Positions 14,701 through 27,535 of a DNA stretch of 64,000 nt are shown piece after piece. The stretch's first letter is position 1. The number at the start of each line of letters is the position of its first letter. The stretch covers positions 70,533,260 to 70,597,259 of the forward strand of contig NC_065530.1 of NCBI RefSeq assembly GCF_020184175.1, in the 5' to 3' direction. A program made the position numbers and the translations under genes. The DNA comes from Aphis gossypii (taxonomy: Eukaryota; Arthropoda; Insecta; Hemiptera; Aphididae). A model generated the notes under the pieces. The model worked only from the letters and a program-made list of their open reading frames with translations. It was not told the DNA's origin and did no database searches.

Positions 14701-17700
14701 CTCGGTGTCGTATAAATTAACAGTATGACATATACATGTCAATACAATTTTGTTATGTTCCTAATTGGTTATTTTTGATCTAACTATGTTATAGCATGGC
14801 TTAATTGATTCATTTGAACCTATTGTTCATTGGGATCCAACAGATTTGATTTTGAAATCAGAAAAAAGTCAAATGTGTAAGAATGCAATTTTTGATGAGC
14901 TTACTCATCTAGAAAACATTATGCTAAATATGAGAAAAGAACAATTGAAGTATAGACATATGTGTTTGCATAGAACTATGTTAACAAAAATCAACATGTT
15001 TGATAATGATCTAAATGAATTGGATAAAATGCGAAAAAGTGTTAAGCTCCAAATTAAATTCCTCGATTTATTGGCTTTAACATTTGAAGAAGAATTGATC
15101 ATTTTGAATGATTTTGATTTAGTTGAAGATGAATATTTACAAAGTGTAAGCCTTAAAATAGGTTTACAAAATGATAAAGTTAATCAAGTAATGTATTTAT
15201 ATAATAAACTTCTACCAATTACAATAAATATTAACTAGGTAATAAATGTTATTTTATTATTGCTAGATACAAAGCATTCAAGAAGAAATCAAACACTTGA
15301 ATGATATTATCAATAAAAAGGCAAATATGTTATTAGACATTCAACACACTTTTGATATGGAAATACGAAATGATGAGTTTGCTAAGTATTTTAAAAAAAT
15401 TTTCAAAAAGAAATTAAAAGTACCTAAACTCAAATCTGACGATGTTGAAGGTATCTGTCATAATACATTTTATTAATTTATTAATTTGTATTTATTTTAC
15501 AGTGTCTTCACTTAAAAATTATCTACTCAAGTTATTAATTTTCATGAAATATTATGTATGTTGATGGAAAATATCTATGCATTTTTTTAGATACACTTTC
15601 ATCTTCTTCATCTGGAGGAAGTGATGAATCTGATCTAGAATTTATTAACGAAAGTGCAGAATCATTCACGACAATGAGTCGAGTCACTATATTTGATGAA
15701 AACGTATTACCAATAGGTTGTGACCCAAAATTATTTAATATTACATTAGAATTGAGGTCAAAAAGATATGAAATTGAAAAAACCATAGAGGATAATAAAA
15801 AAAAAATGGATGTTTTTAATACACATTTAAGTTTAACTTATGAAGAATTTGATACCATTGAAAATGAATTAAAACAAAATATAAATGAACTAGAAGCATA
15901 TCGGGTTAGAATTTTACTTATATAATTATATGTTTTTTAGCTAGATATTAATACTGTAAATATAAGCAGATTTGCTTCTGTCAGACTTGAAAGAATTGAT
16001 TCTTAGTGACACTATAACAGAATAATTCAAAAGTAGGGATAGTCATTTATTTAGAATCAAAATAAATAAATATTTATACTCTATTAATTTTTTTTTCTTT
16101 CATATGGCGTTTTTTACTCTATTAGTGAAAAATTTGGTTACCATAATAATATATTAAAATAATAATCTATTTTATTGTATTTTATAATGATACATTGATT
16201 TAATTGTTACGAAACCAACACATAATTCTAGAAAACAGTTAAAACAATGTAAAATCTTAGAAGTTTCACTATAATTCTTGTTTATTAAACAATTTTATAT
16301 CGGCCATGTTGAAACAATAGTATTTTGGGTAATATTTTCTTCAATATAAAGTTACAATTATTTCAAACTATGGATTGACAGTAAAATATATGGCATTTTG
16401 CTTTTAACTCAACAAATACATTTTTCAAGTTGTGTATAATATAACTATTATACTATTATAATATGTATTATTTAACTATTTTTTTAGCGATTCAATTTTA
16501 TGTACTTTAGTTCTGTTACTACAAGAATTAATTTTAATAGTTTTAAAAAATAATTATTTGATTTAACTCCCTATTTATAATGGTATGTTTATTGAGTTTT
16601 ATATTTATTTGAATTATAGATAAAAAAACAATTGAAACTAAATGAAGTTAAAACCACAATTTTAATAAATAAATCTCAAATGACCAAAGTTGAATTATTG
16701 AAAAGTTGTATTGTATTGTATGGAAATGTCATGCAAGATCTAACAAATAGAGTAATGGAGTTAAAAAAAGAAAGAAGAGAGATAATATATACATTAAAAA
16801 ATGAAAAATTAGTTGCTAAACAGTTTCGTACAGAAATAACCAAGATGGAGAACATTCTAAAAAGTTATAAAATAGCCATTAAAGATGAGATGATAAAAAA
16901 ATTTAAAATTGAAACAGATTGGAATTTTTTAGATGAAATGGAAATGACTATAATCAGCTATATGATTATAAACTCTAAATCTAAGGCTAAAGATACAAAG
17001 GAATATTTTCTTCGAGAAATAAGATTATTAGAAGTATCTATACCTATTATAATATTATAATATAGTATAAAGGAATATAAATTACATATTTGAGGAATTG
17101 TTTATATGTTTCAGAATAAAATCAACTCTCAAACAGAGTTAATAATTGATTTGTTAAAATGGAATACTTACAAAATAAAAATCTTAAAAGATGTCTGTGG
17201 AAACATAAACAAAATTCGACAGTTTTTGACAGAACAAAAAAAAAATAATGTAATTAATATTTTTTACAATAAGTAGGATATATAAATTTAATTTAGTAGG
17301 TACCAATATTTTTAGGTAATTGAAATGTTAGCCCTGTTTATAGATCTATTAACTAGTTTTAAGTTCAATTATTAGTGTTTTTGAAAATTTATTTTAACAC
17401 AAATACTTTAGAATCACTCTATAAACATACATAAAACTTAAGAATTTTAACATAATTAAGAAACTAACAATAACTAGAAATTTGTTTACTTAAATCAATG
17501 TAAAAACTATAGCTGAATGCATACATTATATTATTGGTATTATGTTTTATTATCCTGACATAAGATAATTTGTACTGGTTTGGGCCAACAAATTTCTAGT
17601 AAGCATTATACTTAAACACATCTTACAGAAAATATTTTCTAATCCTCAGATAAAACTTCAAAATTTAACATTGGAAACATCATTTACTATGGAACTAACT

Positions 17701-18222
17701 GCCATTAAACATACATATGATACATTATTAAAGCAAAAACAAGATATTATTGAGAAAATAAACATGTATAAATGCAAAGGCAAAATGTTCCCTCCTATAG
17801 TAAAACAATCGTGTACAAAGCCTATACAAAGTCAGGTAATCAATGACCGGTCCTTAGTTACAACTCCTACTCTAGAAGAAGAGAGCGAAAAATCTTGGAC
17901 AATTAACGATGAACAACTTACTTATAATATGGAGTTTAATGTTGAACCGAAGATATCAAATTTGTCTAAACAATCATTATCACGGTTAACAAAGCAGTCA
18001 TCAAATTATGATAGTTTTGAAAATATCGATGAAGTGTATGGAACAAATAAATGGACGACTTATTATGATGAAGTGATACCACCTACAACAGAGACCGTTG
18101 GAGATGTTACAGAATATGTTTTTAGCGAGATGGCCGAGTCAGAAAATAGCTTGTCAGATGATAACGAATTCAATGGTAGTCTCAATAATATTCATGGTGA
18201 TAATAAATCAAAAAACAAATGA
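5725..18222 (+). CDS. CFAP44: Cilia- and flagella-associated protein 44 (WDR52-type)
   Basis: Twenty exons join in frame to 1809 aa, close to the roughly 1850 aa of vertebrate CFAP44: 5725-5879, 6205-6370, 6440-6579, 7717-8011, 8834-9175, 9465-9707, 9965-10090, 10213-10401, 11551-12035, 12614-12899, 12984-13366, 13453-13557, 13748-14108, 14203-14385, 14795-15145, 15267-15450, 15591-15904, 16620-17033, 17115-17249, 17650-18222. The first half is WD40 repeats: HSFGYDC near residue 52, LTIWDWKK, then GHLKFWKMAKTFTGLKLQG and LGRFGKTE, a CFAP44 signature. The second half is charged coiled coil, including an SSSSSGGSDESD acidic-serine stretch before LRSKRYEIE as in other CFAP44 proteins. Members of the family sit with CFAP43 in a tether complex at the inner-dynein base of motile axonemes, so in an insect this should be a sperm-tail gene. 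Exon 10's acceptor and the N-terminal start are the least certain points. An AATAAA lies at 18268. Confidence 0.93.
8388..8660 (+). repeat. Fragment of the ATTCTGAACG interspersed repeat family, in CFAP44 intron 4
   Basis: The stretch from TGGTGCATTA through GAGCTATTTATAGACAACT matches the same blocks at 56275-56550 and 57060-57110 in order and orientation. It is a diverged internal fragment without the terminal motif. Confidence 0.6.
10434..11171. mobile_element. hAT-like non-autonomous element in CFAP44 intron 8
   Basis: The left end TAGGGCTGTGAATTT pairs with the right end (AAATTCAC TACCCTA, ending 11171) as an imperfect TIR of about 15 bp. It is flanked by imperfect 8-bp duplications, gtaatcac at 10426-10433 and gtgataac at 11172-11179 (6 of 8 match). 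The 8-bp duplication and TIR style suggest hAT. There is no transposase, and a G10 run lies inside near 10671. The same terminal 15-mer recurs at 47235. Confidence 0.6.
14505..14551. repeat. Solo end of the piggyBac-like MITE family
   Basis: TAAGACAAAGACAA followed by GGTATTGCGTCCTC and TTAA (14548-14551) repeats the right end of the element at 4711-5153. I did not find a matching left end, so this is probably a truncated copy inside CFAP44 intron 14. Confidence 0.5.
14629..14739. repeat. 13-bp perfect inverted repeat in CFAP44 intron 14
   Basis: ACATGTATATGTC at 14629-14641 is exactly inverted at 14727-14739. It may be the ends of a roughly 110-bp MITE or a stem-loop. Confidence 0.5.
15905..16619. 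other. CFAP44 intron 17, nothing further seen
   Basis: This AT-rich intron follows an exon ending in the donor GTTAGA. I see no repeat or exon. Confidence 0.4.
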
Positions 18223-18608
18223 ATCGAAACTATAAAACATGAATGGTATGTAAATGTTTTTTCAAATAATAAATATGACATACATATTTCTTGATTTTTT
18301 TTTTTCAACGAATTATAAATTAAGATAATAATATTTATTATGATATCATTAATATCATCAGATTTTATTTTAGTTTTTGTTAATTTCATTAGAACATTCT
18401 GTGGGATAAAATCAAAATATTAAAAAATATTTAATAAAATTAAATTTCTATTTTACCATTTTTATTAATCACAGATTAAATATACATATTAATAATATTA
18501 TACTTGATGTTATTAATTTATAAAAAGATACATTATTCTTAAAAAAAAAAAAGGAATGACAATAATAAAACAACATAATATTTTACATACACAAATATGA
18601 TATTCTTT
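18223..18608. other. Convergent 3' ends of CFAP44 and TMED
   Basis: Only 386 bp separate the two stop codons of these converging genes. AATAAA on the + strand at 18268-18273 can serve CFAP44, and TTTATT near 18464 can serve the minus-strand gene, so the 3' UTRs may nearly touch. Confidence 0.5.
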
Positions 18609-20975
18609 TTAAGCCCTCGTTTTTGACTTTCCAGCCTTAGTTTCAAACAATTTACGAACAAAATAAACTTGTAAGGTAGTTGTTCCCATTATTAACAAAA
18701 TTTGCATAATAGACCACCTGTTCACATATGTTTTGTTATCAACCAATAAATTATAATCACGATTTTCTTGACTGCGGACATGGTGTTGATGTTGTAACAT
18801 GTGATTTATATTATTTTCAACTGATTTCACAGTGGACTGAAACAAATAATAATAAATATTTGAAATATATGATAAATGGATATGCTTTCAATAGTTTCAT
18901 ACATAAAATACACAGTTGATATATACTATTAAATAACAGTGGTAAACTGGTACACATTACCCATAGATTATGAATTATAATCAATGATTTTTAATATATT
19001 TTTTAGCAGTAGAGACAACCATTTGAAAAATTAGTAAATGAGTGGATAGTGGTTTATGTAATAATAATAAGATTTACCTATTGTATTTACTTTATAGGTT
19101 GAAAGTATTTGTTATACCTAAAATGGTAAATAGATTTGTAATGATTGTAAATAAGTAGGATGGATAGATATTAAATTTGAATACAATATGTTAGCTCTCA
19201 TTATGTCATATTATAAAAAAATTATACCTATTTTAAACAATTATATATTAATTTTAATCAAATTAATTAAAACAAGTTTATTTTTTATTTGTTTTAGTGA
19301 TTCATTCATAAGAGTTGTACAAAGTATTAGTTAATTCTTAGACTAGTAGTTTTTCAATAACCTGTTTTTTTTTTTAGAAATAGTTTTATTAGAAGACTGT
19401 ACTATTACTAAATTTCAAGAAAACCAATTTTAATTTATAATATAGATACTTAATTAGATTAAATACTTATTATTTTTATTTAGATAAACTTCAATAAAAT
19501 CAGAAATACTCATATTACCACTTTTTCAAATACGAGTACAGATAAATATGTATATCATTCGTGGTTATAATTTGAAAATTGGTAAGAGTGAGCAGATTTG
19601 ATTTACTTATCCATACACGGATTTAAATACAAAATCTAATTCATAATATTAAAATTTTTGTTGAATTAATAACAAATTGGTTTAATTATACCTTATAAAA
19701 AATTTACTACATTATGGTTTTATATCAAATTTTCATTATTATAGTTTTGAGACTCTTAAACAGCATTGATATGTAGATGCTATTGTTTATAATTTATTAA
19801 ATTAATTTTTAGGCACTAGTAAAATTATTGAGATGTTTATTATGACTCACTGTAAAATTTTCTACGCCGACATTCATATCTTCTATTTCTTTATGATATT
19901 CATCCCATTTATCATACCTGAAAATAAACAAGAACCATTTAAATAAATACAAAGTTTTTACTACTGTAAATTATATTGATAGTTGGAAAAAATCCTCTGT
20001 AAAAAAAATGTTATGCATGATTTTCCAGTATGTTTAATTATATACATGTATCCATCATAATATCGTTTACAATTATTTTTAATAATAGTTATATAGTGAA
20101 TAAATTTACCTGTAAAATTAAAATTTTCTTTAAAACTATAACAGAGATACTTACAAATATTAATACTGGAGAATGAATATATTTGTTTAAGAATAGTGGT
20201 AAGGGAATTTTTTTAGTAAAATGCCAAAAAAAGTCAGAGATTTAATAAAAATAACATGGTAATTTGTAGATAAACACAATGCTCTTGAAATCAATTGAAT
20301 TTTAATTTTATATTGGGATTGTGTAAACAGGAAAAATTAAAAAAAAAAAGTGTAAAATGGAAATACAATGATACAATTCCAGATGGATTTTTTCCCCTAG
20401 ATTTCATTATACTAACCTTATGACAGTGATATACAAATTTACTAATTTGGCAGCAAACTTTGAAAACTGATTATCTATACAAACACTGTAGTAACCACCT
20501 GTGGACTCTTGGTCTTGATAATCAGAACTGGCTTTCCACTGATACGGGTGGACAATCTGGCCATTGGGATGTCTGACAGCAAAACCAGCCATCCCATCAC
20601 CTCCTCTTAGTACCTATCAAGAGTAATATAATTATTAAGTATTTAACTAGCATCAAAGCGGTCACAAATCATTTAAAGGCTTTTCATTCATACTTGAGCG
20701 CTTGCATAAAAAGTTGCTCCAGGGTTGACAAATTGAAAATAACAATCTTCTTTGCCTGGGTCGATGATTACTTTGTAATCCATCGCAACGGCTGGTAAGG
20801 TTTCGTACCACGGCGCCGTGGGCTGAACCGGTGGAGGCTGCTGTTCTTGAGCAGGTATTGGTTGTGCTTGGCCATTCACATCGTCCAACATTGTAAAAAA
20901 CATAGCGACAATATAACATAGACCAATTGTTGACAACCAGTGGACGGCTGTACTTTTCTGGTGTTTAGTGATCAT
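18609..20975 (-). CDS. p24/TMED family cargo receptor (TMED6/logjam-like)
   Basis: Four minus-strand exons (20975-20694, 20613-20417, 19917-19851, 18836-18609) join in frame to 257 aa with GT-AG introns. p24 proteins are type I membrane proteins of COPI/COPII vesicles that select cargo between ER and Golgi. The sequence shows an N-terminal hydrophobic signal segment (about residues 12-32), a proline/glutamine-rich linker, and a GOLD domain with the conserved DCYFQFV and YYSVCIDNQFS cysteines that form the family's disulphide. A coiled-coil stalk (ENNINHMLQH) and one C-terminal transmembrane helix ending QVYFVRKLFE follow. The short tail lacks a classical KKXX end. The RGGDGMAGFAVR and KLVNLYITVI segments resemble the insect logjam/TMED6 type, but that subfamily call rests on memory. 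Confidence 0.88.
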
Positions 20976-21530
20976 AACTGTGATGTCAGTGGTGCAAATC
21001 TTCTGAGAACACTACAAACTAGGTTAGGGTAAAAATATGTTCACAGCTGCACGTTCAAAGACATTTTGTCTTTTTCTTGAAGAACGAATCACTTTTACCC
21101 AATCCGCAGATCTAAGTCAACTACCTACAAGCTACACATAAGCACGACACATCGGCACGTTATCATTAATGTTATATCACATATTTTAGTATTTACCAGT
21201 TGATATGATTTTATAATTGCGTGTCATACATGAAGTTCGGAGCGAATTTGGTTATCAATTCATTGTTAACAACCGTGATTTGGATTACGAATATAAAGAA
21301 GATAATAATATTATAAAAAAATTGAAAATATTATATTTATTAAAATTTAGGTACAACTCTACATCGTTTCTTTAATAGTTTCCACAGACAACTTACTGTG
21401 CTTTGGACCACCGTTTAAAAACATCCTATATAAAAAAAAAATTTAATTTAGTAATTTATAATATTAATTATTAGTACCGTGGTTTGGATTCACTAGCATG
21501 ATTACTTGTTTTTACGAATTGAAATATCTA
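20976..21530. other. Promoter-side flank of the TMED gene
   Basis: This sequence upstream of the minus-strand gene holds its presumed promoter and 5' UTR. I see no distinct motif or other gene. Confidence 0.35.
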
Positions 21531-21538
21531 TTACAATC

Positions 21539-22538
21539 AGTGGCGTTCTCAGGAATTTTCAATGGGGGGGGGGGGTTCTGAAAATTTACTAAAATATAAA
21601 AGTGGGAGGCTCTGTCCCTCACACCCCCCGTTATCATAATAATTGGAGTAATTAAATATTAATTTTAACTATTATAAATGCCTATAAATAGCATTAAAAT
21701 AAGCGAAATATTTTGAAAATAAAATCATGTAAAGAAAATGCCAATCTAAGTAACTGGTGAAATTTTAAAGTGTCTATACGACTTATACTTTTTGAATAAT
21801 AACGAATACTTAAAATCGTTTGAGGATAAATCGTTATCGTTACGCTATTTTGTAAAAATTTAAAATTCAAACGTTCGTAACATTTTTCCTATATATTATG
21901 TTTCGAGTTTTCTCTATAGCTATTTAAGGAAAACTTATGGTTGAATTTTTTTAACCTTAAAAATGAACACAAAAAGATTTTTCAACTACAAAATTACTTG
22001 CAAATTTTCACGATTTTGACAAATATCGTAAAATGTTAAACTATAAACTATAAGCTATAAAAAAAAAAATTGTGACCAACGATTTTTAATTTTTTTTTAA
22101 ACTACAATATGAACAACTCATGAAGAACCTATTGTATTAATTTTTCAAGTTTTTCTGAACACCCAAAATTTCAGTTGTCTTTAAATAGCTTAAAAAAATT
22201 CAAAATATTTTGAAAATTTTACTGTGTACAGATAACACTAATATAAAGATTTGGTGAAAATTTCAAGTATTTATAGTGATTATTTTTTGAGTTACAACCA
22301 TAAAAAAATCGATTTGGTCGAAAACTGATTTTTCGTAAAAATTTCCGTTTTTCCATCACTTTTTTTTGTTTTTCTCGATTTTTTTGAAAATTCTTGGAAA
22401 ATGTTTACTTTTGACCCCTATAATGCACCCCCGAAGTTAAACTCAATACATTCATCACTTAGTTCATAATTTTAAAAAATACGGCCGATGGGGGGGGGGA
22501 GTGCAACCCCCATGCACCTAACCTTGAGTACGCCCCTG
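21539..22538. mobile_element. hAT-type non-autonomous element with perfect 8-bp duplication
   Basis: An exact 8-bp duplication, attacaat, flanks the element (21531-21538 and 22539-22546). The ends are CAGTGGCGTTCTCAGG and the inverted CAGGGGCGTACTCAAGG, typical of hAT. G runs lie just inside each end. The 1-kb interior has no transposase and is related, in reverse orientation, to the interspersed family seen at 53558-57810. Confidence 0.8.
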
Positions 22539-22972
22539 ATTACAATAAACTAGGTACCATCATAATATACCTACAATATAATACACATAATATACGAGTA
22601 CATAAGAGTAAACTGTGATGATATTAGAATTTATATTATTATTCTATGATTATGAATTATGATCATATACAATATACATTACTTATTTAATAATCTAAAT
22701 ATATATACATATAATATAGATATTATTTAGGTATTCTGAGGTAAAAACTATTTATAGTTTATAGTTTATAGAGATGTTTAAATGACTTTCGTGTTTAACT
22801 ATTGAAATGGAAGAGAAATGAAGAGACTACCTCCTCTTCCTTCAATTCAATCCCACCGTGCTTCAGATTTCTAAACTTCAAATTTATTAAAACTGAACCT
22901 AATTGATTGTGTACCCATACCTAATTAATATTGCATTGATCTTATATTGTTTTATAGGTAGGTAGATATTAT

Positions 22973-24070
22973 GGGCGCCCGGAAATTGGGCCACAATTCA
23001 CCTTTTTTTTCAAAGGTATACGGTAATTGGGCCACTAAAATTTTATATTTATTACAAGTAGGCCCGGTAATTGGGCCACTAAAATTTTATATTTATAATA
23101 GGCAGACCCGGTGATTGGGCCACTATTACATTTTAAATTGTAATAAAATAATATTTAATATAATACAGCTTTTTACGAGTATATAAATTGATACAATTCC
23201 TAATACTGCAGCGCATACGAAACTTTACTCGAAGCGACTGCGTATGCCTTATCAAAAGGTATTAAATTATCCAATATCTTATGATATAGAATTATCAATT
23301 GTCATCAAATGAAATGGATAAAAATAGTCATACGCGTAGTGTGCAAAAATTATGAAACCTAACTTAAACTACAAATGCTGTTGAGTCTTTTCATTCACAT
23401 TTCAAAAATAATTTCTATACTTATGTCACATCCAAATATACATAATTTTTTTAATTTTTTATTGCAACTTCAATCAGAAGTTTGTATTAAGATTAGAAGT
23501 ATAGGAACAATAAAAACAAGAAAACCAACTTTAGTTCAACAAAATTTTATTCTTAATGAAATTAAAAAATATGAAGAAGGGGAAAAAACCCAATTTAAAT
23601 ATTTACAATCTGTATCATGTTATTTAAAAAAAAAAATTATATTTTTAAATATTATACCTATTAGAAAAAAATTATTTCATATTATTTATATTTGACTAAC
23701 TTTATGGTCCTTATATTAAATTTGTAAAATAAGTATTAGCATTCTTAATAAAAATTATTTCATATTCGACTAATTTTATGGACCTTGTTGTATATTAAAT
23801 TAATTAAATTTGTATGGAAGTATTTAAAAAAAAATATTAATTATTTGACGAATTGTATTTTTATATGTTAAAAAATAATAATTAGTTAATAAACATTATA
23901 TTATATTCGTATTAATAGTATATTTGTGTGCTATATTTTTATACTTTTAATCTCCAAGTACACTTTAAAAATATAGATTTAATTTGTGGCCCAATCTCTG
24001 GGTAGAAAAATGTTAACAAATATTTTATACAAAATAGGTAGTTAAAATGTGGCCCAATTCTCGGGCGCCC
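22973..24070 (+). mobile_element. Mutator-like element (MULE), decayed
   Basis: The 8-bp duplication gatattat flanks both sides (22965-22972, 24071-24078). The ends are inverted repeats starting GGGCGCCCG and continuing GAAATTGGGCCACA on the left versus AGAATTGGGCCACA on the right. Just inside the left end a roughly 35-bp unit containing CCGGTAATTGGGCCACTAAAA is repeated about three times. The interior carries a broken coding relic (see 23354-23697). Confidence 0.8.
23354..23697 (+). pseudogene. MULE transposase C-terminal relic
   Basis: The frame at about 23366-23410 reads NAVESFHSHFKNNF. After a frame change near 23420 it continues HPNIHNFFNFLLQLQSE and then a lysine-rich tail. The pattern (asparagine, valine-glutamate, tryptophan or phenylalanine-histidine, then HPNI...F...L) is the C-terminal end of MULE transposases. 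The catalytic DDE core is absent and the frame is broken, so it is not functional. Its position inside the GGGCGCCCG inverted repeats agrees with the MULE call. Confidence 0.6.
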
Positions 24071-24112
24071 GATATTATAATTTTAATTTATATCTAATCT
24101 AATCTAATATAT

Positions 24113-25244
24113 AATCTAATATATAAATGTGAAAATGAAAACCTTTGAGTGATATATTCTCGGAAACTACTGAACCGATCGTTTTGATTTTTTTTTTAAA
24201 TTGAAGAGCTCATTGCGGAGAAGGTTCTTACTGACGAAAAATTCAGGTTTGAGAAATATGACGAGAAGGTGATGAAATTACAGAGGCGCCATCTGTCCAG
24301 CAAATATTAAACTAAATTATTTTTGGTAGTCAATGGCAACCATTTAAATAAAATAAATAATTTATTTAAAATGTTATAGCAAGGTTGTTTTTAATAATGC
24401 AAGCAAATAGACATACAAACTAAAATCGTTGTCATAGTAAAAAAGAAATTAAAAATCTATATAATATATAAAAATGTATAAGACAATGTATAACTGTCAC
24501 TGCAGTTCAGCAAGAAAATAAACTATATTAATGTCGCTATTGATTATGATTGAATATAATAGTTACAGATCTGTTGTTATATTTTGTTAAAACCATATCA
24601 ACAAAAAAAAAGAATTAGCGAAATAAGTCAATGTCCACAGTAAATTTCAAATTCACAGCAATAGACTAACATAACAAGTTATACTAAGTTTTATTGTTTT
24701 ACCAACAGGCAACAATACAAAAACCACGAGATGGCACATTATTGTATTTTACCCACTGTAGTAAAAAAAAAAAAAATGATATAACTTTGAAACTTAAGTG
24801 TTAGACATTATAAACTTCTTATACACATCTCGCGGGGTCCGCAATCCACCACGTGTGGATTGCCTACATGATAATATACTGCTCTCATAATCATAAGAGA
24901 GTCTCACGGCAACGGTAAGCAGAATGACTATAATATTATAACTTGAGTAACTCACTGACTGATAAACGTAGAGCCTGAACAATGATAGATCGATGCTTAC
25001 AATTTACACGGTACATTCGTAAAATCGTATCACAAATTTAGTGTGTAATAAGAAAGCATTTTACAAAATTCGCATATTAAAGTGGTGCTTTCACAAGATT
25101 TTTGAGAATCAAAACAGTCAATGAAAATGTCTAAGTTTTGAACACCGTTAAACCGAATAGTAAATAACAAATTAATCAAAATTCGAATCATATTATATAG
25201 AATTTGCATTTTTAACGGGCAACGAAGTGCACGGGGTCAGCTAG
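24113..25244 (+). mobile_element. Helitron-like non-autonomous element
   Basis: The 3' end runs GGGCAACGAAGTGCACGGG then TCAGCTAG followed by T, matching the CTRR terminus of Helitrons in arthropod genomes. The 5' part has the common ACTACTGAACCGAT block after TATATAAATGTGAAAATG. A 9-bp hairpin (24841-24863, GCAATCCAC arms) lies inside. No Rep/helicase gene is present. The exact 5' boundary is uncertain. Confidence 0.5.
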
Positions 25245-27114
25245 TATTATATAAATATATCTACTATTACTTTTTAATCTAAATAATAATTTAATATAAC
25301 TAATTTTTGCTATATTATATCAACACTTGCTGATTAATTGTTTAATAATTTAAATATAGGTATAAATACCAAAAAATATCTAAATAACTAAAGCCTATTT
25401 AGTGAGAGATTACAGATCACCTCATTAGTTAAACTACCTATACAATTGATGGAGTATCTTTTAAACGAATGTGGTTTTAATTTACTTAAAGTAATTAAAT
25501 TATTTTTATTATATACCTATCTACATTATAAGAAATATACATTTTATATTTTGTTCTTTTTCTATAAAAATATAATGATGGTTATTTAATTAATTAATAT
25601 TCAGAATTTTTTGGAATTATTAGACAGGTCTCAGGTCCTAATGACTATCCCATAGCACTAACTTTTCTTCAACTATATTGCATAATAATGCTTTCAGATT
25701 ATGCTGTTAAAAACCTCCTAAAACAGGAAATTGAAAATATTTGAAAGTGAAAAATTAAATTTAAAGTTTTAAACAAAAATAATATACCTATTCTGTATTA
25801 TAATTAATATGTTTTTAAATAAACATTGCTGAATAAAAATTATTTATTTTATACTGTTCAATGTTCATAGATTAAATTACTGCATTATCAATTAAGGATT
25901 TAAAAGTAATTACAAATGTGAAATGATCTAGAAAACGTTTTGGTTTATGAGCTCTTTATCATTAATCGTAGGGCATCCTATATATTTTAATTCGTGGTAA
26001 TAATGCTTATTTGATACTATTTGTGATAGAGAGTGTTGGGTTTAACGGTGGCACGGCGCTGGGGTTGATGGCTGCGGTAGCTGAAGGACTAGGGATGTGG
26101 AGATGAGCGAATGAATAAGGATGAGTGGATGTGGTTCTAGAGTTCCTCAAATCATACTTACGAATTTGTAAATCTTCAAATGTATTCGATAACACAAATT
26201 CCGCACTGAAATGGGAACATTATCAAAATACTGGCAGCTGGCAGATTAAGTTACATAAACTAAAACCAATTGCATGTAGGGATGATTTAAATTTACATTC
26301 CTAAAGTAAACGATCAATAAAAATATAGAAGTTTGTTGGGGCCGTTATTGATTGATTTTTATCTAATATAAGATAATATCTCAATTTGAATTCATAAAAA
26401 AAGTGTGTTTCAATAATTTATTAATTGTTATAGCCAGTTTTGTTTTAGTTTGATTATTAAAATATTAAACAGAATATTTAATGCTACGTATGCATCAAGA
26501 CAAGAATTTGCAATTTTTAAAAAATAGTTTTTTTAATATGTAAAAATTATTTGCTAAATATTTACATCATTTTTAAATCCATAAATCGTATGTCGGAAAG
26601 GAAAAATGTATTTAATTTGTTTCACGGAGTATTATTTTCTCTTTATTTTACATGTATAAATTCTATATTTTTAAGTTAAATTAGGTCCAATTTTATTTAT
26701 TTATATTAGTTTGAAATATTGTATACTATTATTATTATTATTAATTTATATATTTTTCAATTTTATTGTTTGAAAGGAATAGGAAGTGGAAATTTGAGGG
26801 TTGCTGTAATTATTACCTAATTATTATATAAATTCAAATTATGATTGTACAATACAATAAAGCAATATAATTAGTTACCACTGCTTGGGTAAGTTATAAA
26901 CTCCTCTTAAATATACACTATTTTCAGTTCAATTTTTTGTACATTACAAGTGGCTACCAATTTGTGGGTTGAAAGACGTTAAAAATAATGTATAATTACA
27001 TTAAACTAAACATCGCACTAGACAATAAGATAATATAACAAATAAATAACAAACATAAACATATAAGTAAAATAAATAATATAATTTATATTTATTTTTA
27101 TTATTCATTTAAAT
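25245..27114. other. AT-rich intergenic stretch with one orphan minus-strand exon-like segment
   Basis: I see no intact gene. On the minus strand, 26206-26163 has a strong acceptor (CCCATTTCAG), a 44-nt open segment reading AEFVLSNTFEDLQI, and a perfect GTAAGT donor. It is reported under findings because no partner exon was recognised. Confidence 0.35.
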
Positions 27115-27535
27115 TTTTCTAACCTACTCGACCTACTTACCTCTAAACATACCCATTCAAAAATCAAATTCTTTATAGGTACATAAAATAATACTCAGAC
27201 CATTATGGGCTTATGGTACCTATATAGCTCTGGGACCAGTAAAACCTTCTGACATTAATAGAGTACAAACCTATCAATCCAAAACCTTAAGACAAATCTC
27301 TAAAGCTCTATATAATACGTTTCTAATCATACCCTATATCATCCATACCATTTATTACAGACAAGGTTAAAATCTAAAATATATTATAAAATATTTCATA
27401 CTCACCTTCTAAATCACAGAAATTCACTTATTGATTCACCTTCTTGTCCATTCCCGAAAATCATCCCAAACGGTTCAAATGTAAATGTTGTAAAGACCTA
27501 CTGACAACTTAATAAATAATCAACAACATCAACTC
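27115..27535 (+). pseudogene. Jockey-clade LINE fragment, dead
   Basis: With frameshifts one can read RPLWAYGTYI, KPSDINRVQTYQSKTLRQIS and a downstream tail, the C-terminal part of Jockey-type reverse transcriptase (compare TPLWSYGIQIWG and IRPIQAFQSICLRQIT at 54600-54700). Several stops and frame changes interrupt it. Confidence 0.7.
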
